NCBI RefSeq assembly: GCF_007860175.1
Contig: NZ_SJPX01000006.1
Coordinates: 250,074 to 314,073, forward strand
From: Rubripirellula reticaptiva
Lineage (GTDB): Bacteria > Planctomycetota > Planctomycetia > Pirellulales > Pirellulaceae
DNA length: 64,000 bases
Direction of reading: 5' to 3'
The notes beneath the pieces are model-generated. The model ran no database searches. It saw only the letters and a list, made by a program, of their open reading frames with translations, and was not told where the DNA came from. The position numbers and the translations under genes are program-made. Below are positions 23,892 to 33,486 of this stretch, piece by piece. The stretch's first letter is position 1. Each line of letters starts with the position of its first letter.

Positions 23892-26800
23892 AGGTCGGTT
23901 TTAGGACTCGGCGCATCGGTTGTTGCGGTACAATTCGCGTTTCGGATTTGATCGGCAGCTTTCTCGTCTGCAGCGCCTGCTTGGCTTGATCACGCGAGGA
24001 GTACGTGCCCAACGTGATCCACTGCTTCGTGCCAGGTGGCAGGTATTGGGCGGCATATTGTAAATTGCTGGGATAGATGGTTCGGGATTGCGACGTCGAT
24101 TGGGCGCCAACAACACGAACCGTCGCGTTGGTGTTCGCGTTTCGGACGGTCACCGTTGTACCGCCAGGATGAATGTTTGGTCCGGAGGCTTTGATCGCGT
24201 AGCCCCCGGGTGAAAGTTGCGTCCGGAAATATCCACCGGCATCCGTTTGACCTGTGCTAACCGCCCGACCTCCCTGCATCGCAGTCACCGTCGCCCCGCT
24301 AATACCCTTTCGTGTTTCGTCAACGACTTGGATCTGAACTTGATAGCGACTCAGCAAAGTGGGACGGTCTTCTGGACGAATCAGGCCCGGAATTTCACTT
24401 CCTGGTGGGATTGGGCTGATCGTTTGACGTTTAACTTGGATGGTTCGAGTGAGGCTTCTGTTCGTCATCACGAGGTTGGTGACGACTGAGTCAAATCCGG
24501 TTCCTTGAACACGAATCTGATACGAACCCGGATCGAGTTGGACGTCAAAGTTTCCTCGTGCGTCGGTTTGGCCACGTCGCACGCTTGGCGAGACCATGGC
24601 AGTTCCTGGAATCGTTTGCGACGAAACTGTCACGATCGCATTGGCCACGGGCCGGCGTTGTTGGTCGATCACGGCGACGCTAACTGTGTGTTTCTTTCCC
24701 AGCGGATCAGTTGGCCGAATCGTGTCGGATGGCGGGAACGTTTCGGACGCTGTGTTACGATCGAGGATCAGTTGCAGGTCGGGCATTCCCTGATGGACGC
24801 GGACCTTCTGTTGCAGTGGTCCGAATCCGATGGCATTGACGCGTACCGCGTAGTTCTGTTCGGAAAGACCCTCGATTGTGAAATGGCCGCGACTGTCGGT
24901 ACGGGCGACTCGCATCGCGCCAGGCAATCCGCCTTCGCTTGGAAATTGCCACAAGACACTGGCGCCGGCTACGCCTTCATATCGACTTCGATCAAGGGAA
25001 TGTCGCCCCGGTATCAGTTGGGGAATCACCTTCGTGCCTCGCCCACGCTCGGTCAGCACCCAACCACTGACGTTAACGAAGTTGGGGCCGGTGTCGGATC
25101 CGCGTGTCAGCCCGACGTTAACAATACTGATTCGTCCGGATGTGACTTCGCTTTCGATTCGGCGTGATGAGTAGCCGGCGGCACTGGTGGTTACCAAATA
25201 CTGACCACCTTCGCTGATAAACAAGTCGGCGCGGCCGTTGGTGTCTGTGGTTCCTTCGTCGGCGGTAACGCCACCGCTGCCACGAAGTTGCATCGAAACT
25301 TGCGCGTCGGCGATGGGGCGCCGCGATCGGGCATCATAGACGTTGACTTGGACCTGTGGCCGAGTCAGCGAGGGAGTATCTGTCGAACTCCGTCCCAAAA
25401 CGAAGTTTCGAGTCGTGTCGCCGCTAACCTCGATCCCGGTAAAGACACGACTGGCGAAGTTGGTCTCAGCGGGCGGATCGACGGCGACGGTGTAGGTGCC
25501 GCCAGGAAGGGTGACGGAGTAAAGTCCGCGAGGTCCCGAGTTGATCCGCACTCGCGCCGGACCAGACCAACTGATTTGAGCGTCTTCGATCAATGCCGTG
25601 CCGAGTCCCGTTTCCCCTTGATACATCACTGCACCGGAAACCATGTGACGATCGGTCGAGTAAGCGGGATGTCGGTTGAGGAAAATCCGATGCCGGGGCT
25701 GAGCTGGAAGATACGCGATGCGGCGTGTGACGGTGAAGTAGTTCGGGTGGCTAATCTTAACGCTGTAGTCACCTTCGGATGCCCCCGATACGGACGTGAC
25801 TCCGTTGGCATCAGTTTTCAAAACGCGAGGGCTCAAGAACTCACGTGTCACCGACACGTTGGCGTCGGCGATCGGCGTGCCGAGTTTTTCGTCGTAGGCT
25901 TCGATGACGAGTGTACCCGCTGTCGCCGCTGGTTCACGATGATGGTCTAGGAAGAATGTCGCCTTCGTCGGCTTGTCGTTCTCAACGTTCAAGACCAAAC
26001 GCCCTCGCATGAAGCTAGCGGCGGGCTGTGCTTCGATGACCTCGAAACCACTCAGTCGAGCGACGACGAAGTATCGACCCGCCGGCAAATTGAACCGAGC
26101 GATCCCGTCATTGCCTGTGCGCCCCTGGATCACGCTGGCGCGGCGGTCGGTAACTTCGCGTAGCAGAATTTCGGTTTCAATCAGCGGTTCGTTGGTGTCA
26201 TGACGCAGCGTAAGGATCTCCACATCCAAAAGCTCCTGCTGAGGTCCCAACTCCGCGATGCCTTGATCGGTCAATGCCGGTAATTCCTCCATCGGTGTTT
26301 CGATAGGATCCTGTTCTGGTTGTGCAATCGCGGTAGGGGGTGGTTCCAACGGTTTCGCGTGCATCACCAAGTTCACATGGGATCGGCGCCCCGGAAACAC
26401 ATGCACCGGAGCGCTAATGGCTTTTGCAAACTCGCTATCGGGTGCCGACGCAACGACGTGATACGATCCCGGCGCAGTATCAAACGAAAAGTCGTTTTCG
26501 CGAATGGTGGTGGTCGTCGTCGCAGCGATTGCTCGATCAATCGCTCGAACTAGGTTTACAGTAACTTCAAATGGTGCGGGATAAACTCGATCGCCTTTGG
26601 AGATTTTCACGGTGCCGCGAATGCCTTGCTTGGCCAGAAGCTCGGCGGGTAACTCTGTTTGTTGCAGCACAAAATCGCGACCGGTCTTTCCGCCAACGCT
26701 GATTTCAATCGGTTTCAGATCGATGTAGGTTTGAAACCCAGTAGCACGAACTGACGCTCGCCAAATTCCGGCTTTGAGCAGAACCTGGTAGGAACCGCTC

Positions 26801-27348
26801 TCGCCGGACGGACTGCGTTCGGGACTGACCAAGACGTTTTTAACTTGTCGGGTTGATTCATGAACCAACGTGATCCGTGCGTGAGCGATACCCTTTTCGC
26901 CTTCATGCGTCCGTTGCAAAACACGACCGATCAACTCGCCGTTGATTGGTGGCGGGATAACTGGCCTGACTCGATCTGGATCATTTTCGCCTTTGGTCAG
27001 CGCCAGATGAAAAAGCTCCATTTGACCATTACGTTTGACTTCAAAACCTCGACCTTCGTCTTCGTCTTTAAAGCCGTCGGCATGAACGCGGTAGTAGTAC
27101 TGTCCGACTGGCAGTTCAATCTTGAACATGCCTTGCGGATTCGAGGTGGTCGTTGTGACGACTTCGCCACCGGGCTTGAGGACTTCGATTTTTGCGCCCG
27201 CCACCATGCCAGCATACTTGCCGTCTTCGGTTTGCGCAGCGACTCGGCCCGTGATTCCGGTTTCAGCGTGGATCGATTGAGTATGAATCACAATGAACCA
27301 TGCCATCGCGATTGCCATCGTCAACGACGTTCGGAATTGAATTTTCAT
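23884..27348 (-). CDS. Large secreted protein with repeated carboxypeptidase-regulatory-like domains
   Basis: The 1,154-residue protein has a signal peptide (about 1-28, ending IHA) and then a chain of roughly ten beta-sandwich repeats of the carboxypeptidase regulatory/CNA-B type. Each contains a core like DARGNFDVQLDPGSYQIRV or DAGGYFRTQLSPGGYAIKAS, starting with variants of GRV, GxV, or SVAVIDQQRRPVANAIVTV. The C-terminal segment (about 1095-1140, WITLGTYSSRDQAKQALQ) resembles a SPOR domain, which binds peptidoglycan. I infer an extracytoplasmic structural or adhesive protein tied to the cell wall. It follows the 857-residue secreted protein gene by 18 bp and shares its promoter. Confidence 0.82.
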   Translation of the reverse strand: MKIQFRTSLTMAIAMAWFIVIHTQSIHAETGITGRVAAQTEDGKYAGMVAGAKIEVLKPGGEVVTTTTSNPQGMFKIELPVGQYYYRVHADGFKDEDEGRGFEVKRNGQMELFHLALTKGENDPDRVRPVIPPPINGELIGRVLQRTHEGEKGIAHARITLVHESTRQVKNVLVSPERSPSGESGSYQVLLKAGIWRASVRATGFQTYIDLKPIEISVGGKTGRDFVLQQTELPAELLAKQGIRGTVKISKGDRVYPAPFEVTVNLVRAIDRAIAATTTTTIRENDFSFDTAPGSYHVVASAPDSEFAKAISAPVHVFPGRRSHVNLVMHAKPLEPPPTAIAQPEQDPIETPMEELPALTDQGIAELGPQQELLDVEILTLRHDTNEPLIETEILLREVTDRRASVIQGRTGNDGIARFNLPAGRYFVVARLSGFEVIEAQPAASFMRGRLVLNVENDKPTKATFFLDHHREPAATAGTLVIEAYDEKLGTPIADANVSVTREFLSPRVLKTDANGVTSVSGASEGDYSVKISHPNYFTVTRRIAYLPAQPRHRIFLNRHPAYSTDRHMVSGAVMYQGETGLGTALIEDAQISWSGPARVRINSGPRGLYSVTLPGGTYTVAVDPPAETNFASRVFTGIEVSGDTTRNFVLGRSSTDTPSLTRPQVQVNVYDARSRRPIADAQVSMQLRGSGGVTADEGTTDTNGRADLFISEGGQYLVTTSAAGYSSRRIESEVTSGRISIVNVGLTRGSDTGPNFVNVSGWVLTERGRGTKVIPQLIPGRHSLDRSRYEGVAGASVLWQFPSEGGLPGAMRVARTDSRGHFTIEGLSEQNYAVRVNAIGFGPLQQKVRVHQGMPDLQLILDRNTASETFPPSDTIRPTDPLGKKHTVSVAVIDQQRRPVANAIVTVSSQTIPGTAMVSPSVRRGQTDARGNFDVQLDPGSYQIRVQGTGFDSVVTNLVMTNRSLTRTIQVKRQTISPIPPGSEIPGLIRPEDRPTLLSRYQVQIQVVDETRKGISGATVTAMQGGRAVSTGQTDAGGYFRTQLSPGGYAIKASGPNIHPGGTTVTVRNANTNATVRVVGAQSTSQSRTIYPSNLQYAAQYLPPGTKQWITLGTYSSRDQAKQALQTRKLPIKSETRIVPQQPMRRVLKPTFK

Positions 27349-27366
27349 TTCGAATCAACTCGGTTG

Positions 27367-29940
27367 TTAGAAATCAGGTGTAGTTCGAATACCGACCAAA
27401 ACGGGTGGGTGATCGGCATCGGCTGCGCCGCCAGTAACGCGAATAAGAATATTTGTTTCGGCGGGCTCAACGATCCCGGCGAAAATCAACGGTTCGACTA
27501 TTTCCTCGATAAGCAGCATTGGCTGAGGATCGTCGATCGTACTTGGTCCCAGCGTGAAAGGGCCAAGAGAATCAGTTCGATGGAGGCCGCTGACAAGTGA
27601 TTGCAGATTGACTTCCACCGTAACGGTCGCTGTGTTATTGACTTCGATCGCGTCGTCCAAAAATGCTAAATGCATTGCAAGGTGCATGTCCGTCTCGATC
27701 GGATTCATCAGGTTCAATTCATACGACAGTTCCTCATCTGACGGCATTGGACGGAACACCATGTGTCGTCCGCCTATCCCCTCCGTGAACGCAAAACCGA
27801 GATGACTCACCAAAAACGCTGGCGTCCACACACCACGCTGCGTGTGCAGCGGTGGCGCCAACGTCAACAAGTTGGTGTCGTGGATGCCGCCCGGCAGCGT
27901 GACGCTATACATCGCGTTGGACGTTAAAACGGGATTGTGAGAGATGACAGCAGGAATCGCCGGACCAAATTGGCCCGGCCCTGCTGTGGCACTCGTCTGC
28001 ATCAGCGGACAGACGCGTGCAATCAAGTAGACCGACATCGGGTCGCTGCCGATCTCGGCCATCATTGTCGCATGATCGGCGTCGATCGAAACTTCTCGCT
28101 GACCGTGAGCCACGATCGCACTGCCGACCACACCGCCCACGGGATCGTTGCTGTGCGGTCGAAATGCCAGCACTTCGACGAGGTAACTTTGGACGGCGCT
28201 TTCGTCGCCGATGACATCCCAACGCACAATCCAGTCGTCCGCCCAAGTCGACGTAGTTTCCCAGCCAACACTGACGATCTGCACCGGTTCACCGATCGGG
28301 TCGGCGGTAATCTCGTCTAGCTCAAAATCAGCTGACCATGGATCGTAGCCGAAGTGATCAGAAAAAAATCCAGCCAACACGTCCAACCAACTCGGTGGCG
28401 GGTGCCATCCCCAGGGATCGGCTCCCCAAGGATCAGCCCATGGATCAGCCCATGGGTCACCGGCCCATGGGTCACCGGCAGGCCAACCGCCGTCACTCAG
28501 AGGAAGATCACTCCCCATATCGAAGCCCTCGTCGTAAACGTCGCTCCAGCCTGGCATCTCGTACGCTTCGCCTGGAAAAGGATCGAACGCATCGCCATAG
28601 CCTCCACCGCCGGGTACCGCTCCGGAAGAATCTTCGTAGACGAGTCCCGATTCTGGCTCAGGCCATGCTTCATCGGTTGGCGAAGGTAAAGCTTCTGCGC
28701 CACCAGCGACCAAGTCCAGTCCCAACGCGCTGCCCGAGTGCCAGACGAACGCCTCCCGAGCGATCGGTGAATCTCGCACCACATTGCCCGTTTCATCCAG
28801 ATGCGCCGGAGGAATCAAACGCACAGCATCCAGCGACAGACGATCAATCTCGCTTTCTTCGCTGTCATAGACGACGCGGCCATCCACCTCGACGATCATT
28901 CGTGATACGTGGGCTCGGTCTGGGACGTTGCTTGCGGGCTCGCCATCGGCCAACATTCCGATCGCATGGCCTCGTAGATCCCCCGCGGTTGCCGAACCAC
29001 CTATCAAGTCGATCGGGAAGACCTGCGGACCAAAAACAGAACTCAGTGGATTGACCGGCGAAGTCAATAAATACTTGCGACCGCCAGTTTGATAGTAAAG
29101 ATAGTTGTGCGTATCGGCACCGGTGTGTGACGCAGCGACCAACGTTACGGACATCGACTCGACGTAATGACCGTTACGCCAAGGCGACTGGAAATCTCGA
29201 ACCAGGAACCATGGATAACTTCCCGCAAGCTGTCGCTCGATTCGGTTTTGCTCTTGTAGCTTCGGAACCAGAACCTCGTCGACATCTCGCAGTCGTTGCT
29301 CTTCTTCTTCGGTCGCCAACCCACTGCGTACGAGTTCCTCAAGCGATTGGGCCTCGTCCATGATCGGAATGGTTTCACTGCGCAACTCGCGCAGACGAAC
29401 TTGAGCGAGTGCCTGTTCGTCCTGAATATGCGATCGCAGTTCAGTCCGAGTAACAAACGGCTTTCCATTGATCTTGATGTCAAGCGAATCCAATACCCAA
29501 TCGTTACGGCCGTTGGAGCACAGCCCAACGCGTGAAATGTCCGAAAGACGCACGTCCGCCAGCATCGCAGCTGAACTTTGCAACATGTCGGATCCCGAAT
29601 CGCCCGTCGATGAAAATGTGAAAGTCGCTGGCTCACCGGGAGCGAGAATTTCACCTACCGACGCGTGTGTTGGTGACGCACCAAAGGGAGCTAGTTGTCC
29701 TGGTTCGCGGCCCAGCGGATACAACCACAAAGGAAAACCGAGGCCTAAGTCCAAAGCGAGCGGTTCGGAAATTGTTTGACCATCGACTTGGGTTTCAATC
29801 GAAACCTCAATCGTCTCAACCGCCTCGTTCGCATGGAAAAGCTCATCGATCGGAGACGCTGCTCTGGTTGTCACTGCGTTGGCCAACATGATCGCAACGA
29901 CTGAACTTGCGATCCGCATGGAAGGTGAGAGTACGTTCAT
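27367..29940 (-). CDS. Large secreted protein with a Trp-Asp-Pro repeat and possible PLAT-like domain
   Basis: The 857-residue protein has a signal peptide (about 1-28). Residues about 40-160 (TIEVSIETQVDG, then VRLSDISRVGLCSNGRNDWV and LDSLDIKINGKPF) recall a PLAT/LH2 lipid-binding domain. A second block around 250-400 repeats some of this. Residues about 485-520 are a low-complexity tract of DPWAGDPWADPWG units, encoded by near-identical short DNA repeats. The C-terminal 300 residues are beta-rich with no family I recognise. It is the first gene of a two-gene operon with the next secreted protein and has one of the best sigma-54 promoters in the window. Confidence 0.72.
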   Translation of the reverse strand: MNVLSPSMRIASSVVAIMLANAVTTRAASPIDELFHANEAVETIEVSIETQVDGQTISEPLALDLGLGFPLWLYPLGREPGQLAPFGASPTHASVGEILAPGEPATFTFSSTGDSGSDMLQSSAAMLADVRLSDISRVGLCSNGRNDWVLDSLDIKINGKPFVTRTELRSHIQDEQALAQVRLRELRSETIPIMDEAQSLEELVRSGLATEEEEQRLRDVDEVLVPKLQEQNRIERQLAGSYPWFLVRDFQSPWRNGHYVESMSVTLVAASHTGADTHNYLYYQTGGRKYLLTSPVNPLSSVFGPQVFPIDLIGGSATAGDLRGHAIGMLADGEPASNVPDRAHVSRMIVEVDGRVVYDSEESEIDRLSLDAVRLIPPAHLDETGNVVRDSPIAREAFVWHSGSALGLDLVAGGAEALPSPTDEAWPEPESGLVYEDSSGAVPGGGGYGDAFDPFPGEAYEMPGWSDVYDEGFDMGSDLPLSDGGWPAGDPWAGDPWADPWADPWGADPWGWHPPPSWLDVLAGFFSDHFGYDPWSADFELDEITADPIGEPVQIVSVGWETTSTWADDWIVRWDVIGDESAVQSYLVEVLAFRPHSNDPVGGVVGSAIVAHGQREVSIDADHATMMAEIGSDPMSVYLIARVCPLMQTSATAGPGQFGPAIPAVISHNPVLTSNAMYSVTLPGGIHDTNLLTLAPPLHTQRGVWTPAFLVSHLGFAFTEGIGGRHMVFRPMPSDEELSYELNLMNPIETDMHLAMHLAFLDDAIEVNNTATVTVEVNLQSLVSGLHRTDSLGPFTLGPSTIDDPQPMLLIEEIVEPLIFAGIVEPAETNILIRVTGGAADADHPPVLVGIRTTPDF

Positions 29941-29989
29941 GCCGAGTCCTCGTTAGTGACGTGAGTTCCAAATGAACTCTTGACACGTT

Positions 29990-30005
29990 CGCAACTTGCG
30001 TGCCG
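29990..30005 (-). promoter_or_regulatory. Sigma-54 promoter for the two large secreted proteins
   Basis: On the minus strand CGGCACGCAAGTTGCG matches TGGCACG-N4-TTGCW except at the first and last bases. It lies 50 bp before the ATG at 29940, within the 90-bp gap after the GH130 gene. Confidence 0.6.
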
Positions 30006-30030
30006 CTAGCACAAACCATCGCGAACATTC

Positions 30031-30999
30031 CTACAACAAGTGACGTTCCCAGTCACTGCGTCCGTGTGCGTCGAGCCAAGTGAGCAATTCGTTGACGCTC
30101 GCAGTGGCGACGGCGACGCAAGTGTCGGCCGCACCGTAGGACATGCGCAACGTGTCACCGTCGTCGGCAATCGTGACACCGGTGGGGAAAACCACGTTCT
30201 CGACATCACCGCCGCGTTCATAATCCGTTTCCGGCGCAAATAGCCAACGGTCGCTTCGCAGCAAGATCTTTTCGGGTTGCTGCAAATCAAGTAGTGCTAA
30301 CCCAATGCGGTACACCTTTCCGCCCGCAGTGGACCGGACACCGTGATAGATCATTAGCCAACCGCGATCCGTTTGAATCAACGGCGGTGACAACCCGATG
30401 CGATTCGCATCCCACCATCCACCCTGTCTCGCTGGAAGCAACATCTTGTGGCTGCCCCAGTGACGCAGGTCTGGTGAGTACGAAATCCAAATGTGCGCTC
30501 CCGATGCGCCAATGCTGCCCACCGGTCGATGAATCAGTGCCCAGTACTGTCCGATTCGATGGGGAAACAAACAGGCGTCTTTGTCTTCTGGCGCCATGAT
30601 CGCACCGTAACGCTCAAAGCAATGGAAGTCCTCGGTAAGTGCCAGCGAAACACTTGGTCCGCCTTTGGAAAAGGAGGTGTAAACAACGGCGTAACGATCA
30701 AGCTCGGGAACATGCGTGATTCGTGGATCCTCGAGCCCCCAGATTTCTTCTGGATGACTGTCCGGAGCATGATCCAGCGTTGGCGTTGGATCGATCACCC
30801 AACCCTTCAGACCATCGACAGAACGCGCCGCACACAAATGCGAAAATCCACGATGATCTTCGACTCGGCATAACAGTAACGTCGTTCCATCTTTCAAACG
30901 CACCGCTGCCGGGTTGAACACAGTGTTACAGGGGTAAGGCCAATCATCCGCCGTCAAGATCGGATTCGACTCGTAGCGAGTAAAGATTGCGTTATCCAT
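30031..30999 (-). CDS. GH130 family glycoside phosphorylase/hydrolase
   Basis: The 322-residue five-bladed beta-propeller protein fits the GH130 family (beta-mannoside phosphorylases and relatives): ESNPILTADDWPYPCNTVFN (N-terminal signature), LLCRVEDHRGFSHL, IWGLEDPRIT (catalytic Asp region), YTSFSKGGPSVSLALTEDF and LIYHGVR-like MIYHGVRSTAGGKVYRIGLA. It probably cleaves beta-linked mannose or similar with phosphate in the cytoplasm. Its start overlaps the stop of the GT4 gene by 8 bp, so the two form one sugar module under the promoter at 33339-33354. Whether it makes or breaks a glycan is undecided. Confidence 0.88.
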   Translation of the reverse strand: MDNAIFTRYESNPILTADDWPYPCNTVFNPAAVRLKDGTTLLLCRVEDHRGFSHLCAARSVDGLKGWVIDPTPTLDHAPDSHPEEIWGLEDPRITHVPELDRYAVVYTSFSKGGPSVSLALTEDFHCFERYGAIMAPEDKDACLFPHRIGQYWALIHRPVGSIGASGAHIWISYSPDLRHWGSHKMLLPARQGGWWDANRIGLSPPLIQTDRGWLMIYHGVRSTAGGKVYRIGLALLDLQQPEKILLRSDRWLFAPETDYERGGDVENVVFPTGVTIADDGDTLRMSYGAADTCVAVATASVNELLTWLDAHGRSDWERHLL

Positions 31000-33298
31000 T
31001 GGTGGTCACCCTCTCCCTCGCTGTTTCAACCGGGCTATCGATCAGCTTTGCCCCCCGAATCGCTCGCAAAGACAACAGCCAGGCCAGCGTCGATTCGGCT
31101 CCTTCATTCTCGTTGACGCCTTCTCGGTGCAGACCATCGCGACAACCGCCGGTTTCGTAGTTATAGATCGGCCGTCCTAAGTCATTACGCCCCAAGTACC
31201 AATCGAAACAACGACGCGCCTCGACAAACCACTGGTTGTCTTGCGTTAGACGATTTGCTTCCAAACAGGCTTCTAGCAATGCGTGGGCCTCAATCGGCTG
31301 CTGGTCATAGGTTGCCTTTTCACCGCCCCGGGGAAACCAGCCTTGGTTACCGATCAACGACAGGTGACCGTCTTCACTTGTTTGTATTTTCAACAACCAA
31401 TCCAACGAACGCAGTCCGATTTCGATCATTCCGTCGTGACCCATCCACTGTCCGGCAAGCAACATCGCATGAGGAAGTTTGCCACACGAATATGTCAACG
31501 TGTCTTCGGGCCATGGCCAGTCATCTTTCGCATTGCTAACAAATTGTTCGTACAAGCGAGTCGCCAGGTTTTCTCGGATTCGCTTTGCTTCGCTGTCGCC
31601 GCCATAGCGACTCAGGTAGGCATGCACTCCGACGAGCGTAAACGCCCATGCGCGCGGCGATGTGAACGATTCGGTCGCATGCAGTCCACGATCGAACAGA
31701 TCGAGCGAGACCGCTCGCATTCCGGCATTGCGAGCCAACGCAACTGCCGATCCAAGTCCCCACAACGCACGTGCGTGCGAATCTTCCGATCCGAACTCTT
31801 CTAACCAACGTCGATCAAACGCCATGAAATTTCGAAATCGATTTTCCACGGGATTGAACGCATGATGCACAAAACTTAAGTACGTCCGCGCTAGATTCAA
31901 CATGCCGCGTTCTTGTGTCAGTTCATACGACTGTAACGCAACAACGAGCGCCCGAGCGTTATCGTCGGTACAGTAGCCGTGGTTTCGATCCGAAATTGTA
32001 AATCGTGCGTGTTGCAAGATTCCCACGTGATCGGTCATCGACTGCAGAGCCGAAAAGTTAACCTCGGGAACCGCGTGCAGCGGAGAAATTGCGTCGTTTT
32101 GATGCGATCGCAGAAGCAGGGTTGCGATCGACGGCTCGTGCGACACTTCGTCGAACAAATCCAAGTACGACCGTGCCACTTTGGACCAGATTGACTTGCG
32201 ACTGTACAAATACGCTCGCTTGCGGATCGCTTGCGTTTCCTGTTCGTTATCTAATAACCACGCCACTTCGCGTGTGATTGCGTCGGCATCTCGAAACGGC
32301 ACCAAACGCCCGCGGCCATCCGCCAACAGTTCCTTGGCGTAGACGTACGGAGTCGCCACGATCGGTTTACCGGTGCCCAGAGCGTATGCGAGCGTCCCCG
32401 AAGCAATCTGTTGTTCGGCTAGCGATGGCGTGACGTAAATGTCCGCTGCCATCAGGAACTTGCACAGTTCGTCCAGATCGACGTACCGGTTGATAAACAT
32501 CACATGATCAAGCACGCCCAGGTCTTCGGCCAAATGCTGCAACTGATGCCGGTATTCTTCGCCTCGATCACGCAATACGTGCGGATGCGTCGCGCCAAGC
32601 ACGACGTAAACGATCTCGGGATTCTGCTTTACCAATTCCGGCAAGGCTTGGATCACATATTCAACTCCTTTGCCTGGGGATAGCAATCCAAAGGTTAACA
32701 AGACAGTTCGACCTTCGACGCCAAAGTGATCCTTGTAAAAACTCGGGTCAACGAACGGCAAATCCGGAATCCCGTGCGGAATGTGACGGACTTTTTCTTC
32801 GGTCAATGCGTAGAGGTCGCAAAGAATTTCCACCGCCCGCTCACTCATCACCACAATGCGGTCGGAGTGCTCGATAATGGATTCGGTCACCTGACGCATT
32901 TGCTCGGATGGTTCAGCCAGCACCGTATGCATCGTTGTCACCACAGGCATGCGCACATTACGCAGCATCCCTAGCAATTGGTCTCCGCAGTCGCCGCCAA
33001 AGATGCCGTATTCGTGCTCTACCAACATCACTTCGCAATTTCGAATGTTGGCAAAATCAGCCGCCAACCGATAGTCGGCCGGTTGTTGTTGGCGTACTTC
33101 GAAACGCACATTGGCAGGATAGTCGTACCCATCCGCACGGTCATTGATGGCCAGGACGTGACACTGCAGACCGCTTTCGCTTTCAATTTCGATCGCCCGG
33201 CAGAGGTCTTGAGTAAAGGTGGCGATCCCGCATTGTCGGGGCGGGTAAGTTCCCACGCAAGCAATGCGGCGTTCTTCGGTGGGTTCGATTCTTTGCAT
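30992..33298 (-). CDS. GT4 glycosyltransferase fused to an alpha-helical barrel domain
   Basis: The 768-residue protein begins with a GT-B glycosyltransferase family 4 domain (about 10-390). It has ACVGTYPPRQCGIATFTQDL at the start, LTFGLLSPGKGVEYVIQALP (about 210-230) and a C-terminal nucleotide-sugar site near TPSLAEQQIASGTLAYALGT and PIVATPYVYAKEL. The second half (about 400-750) is Trp-rich, helical and resembles an (alpha/alpha)6 toroid (FNPVENRFRNFMAFDRRWLE, GSEDSHARALWGLG). As I recall this fusion is common in bacteria and sits beside GH130 genes. It likely makes a mannose-containing glycan or compatible solute. Two-gene operon with the GH130 gene. Confidence 0.88.
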   Translation of the reverse strand: MQRIEPTEERRIACVGTYPPRQCGIATFTQDLCRAIEIESESGLQCHVLAINDRADGYDYPANVRFEVRQQQPADYRLAADFANIRNCEVMLVEHEYGIFGGDCGDQLLGMLRNVRMPVVTTMHTVLAEPSEQMRQVTESIIEHSDRIVVMSERAVEILCDLYALTEEKVRHIPHGIPDLPFVDPSFYKDHFGVEGRTVLLTFGLLSPGKGVEYVIQALPELVKQNPEIVYVVLGATHPHVLRDRGEEYRHQLQHLAEDLGVLDHVMFINRYVDLDELCKFLMAADIYVTPSLAEQQIASGTLAYALGTGKPIVATPYVYAKELLADGRGRLVPFRDADAITREVAWLLDNEQETQAIRKRAYLYSRKSIWSKVARSYLDLFDEVSHEPSIATLLLRSHQNDAISPLHAVPEVNFSALQSMTDHVGILQHARFTISDRNHGYCTDDNARALVVALQSYELTQERGMLNLARTYLSFVHHAFNPVENRFRNFMAFDRRWLEEFGSEDSHARALWGLGSAVALARNAGMRAVSLDLFDRGLHATESFTSPRAWAFTLVGVHAYLSRYGGDSEAKRIRENLATRLYEQFVSNAKDDWPWPEDTLTYSCGKLPHAMLLAGQWMGHDGMIEIGLRSLDWLLKIQTSEDGHLSLIGNQGWFPRGGEKATYDQQPIEAHALLEACLEANRLTQDNQWFVEARRCFDWYLGRNDLGRPIYNYETGGCRDGLHREGVNENEGAESTLAWLLSLRAIRGAKLIDSPVETARERVTTNG

Positions 33299-33338
33299 GT
33301 TGGCACCTGATCGAGGGACGGACGATCGACATGACTAC

Positions 33339-33354
33339 GCAAACCGAATGCCAT
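33339..33354 (-). promoter_or_regulatory. Sigma-54 promoter for the GT4-GH130 operon
   Basis: On the minus strand TGGCATTCGGTTTGCG matches TGGCAY-N5-TTGC exactly. It lies 41 bp before the GT4 ATG, in the gap shared with the divergent oxidoreductase gene. Confidence 0.62.
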
Positions 33355-33399
33355 TCCACCGCTTACTGCGGCAGTATGTGAACCGGAGGTCAAAGTTAC

Positions 33400-33415
33400 G
33401 GGTACATGATTTGCA
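33400..33415 (+). promoter_or_regulatory. Sigma-54-like promoter for the Gfo/Idh/MocA gene
   Basis: GGGTACATGATTTGCA has GG-N10-GC, AC in the -24 block and TTGCA at -12, 72 bp before the start. It is a weaker match than the site on the opposite strand of the same gap. Confidence 0.4.
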
Positions 33416-33486
33416 CCGGTTTTGCACCAGAGCGTCTCCGCTGGTGACCGCCTTCTTTGCAGCGACAGCCTAAGGACTATCAAGTG

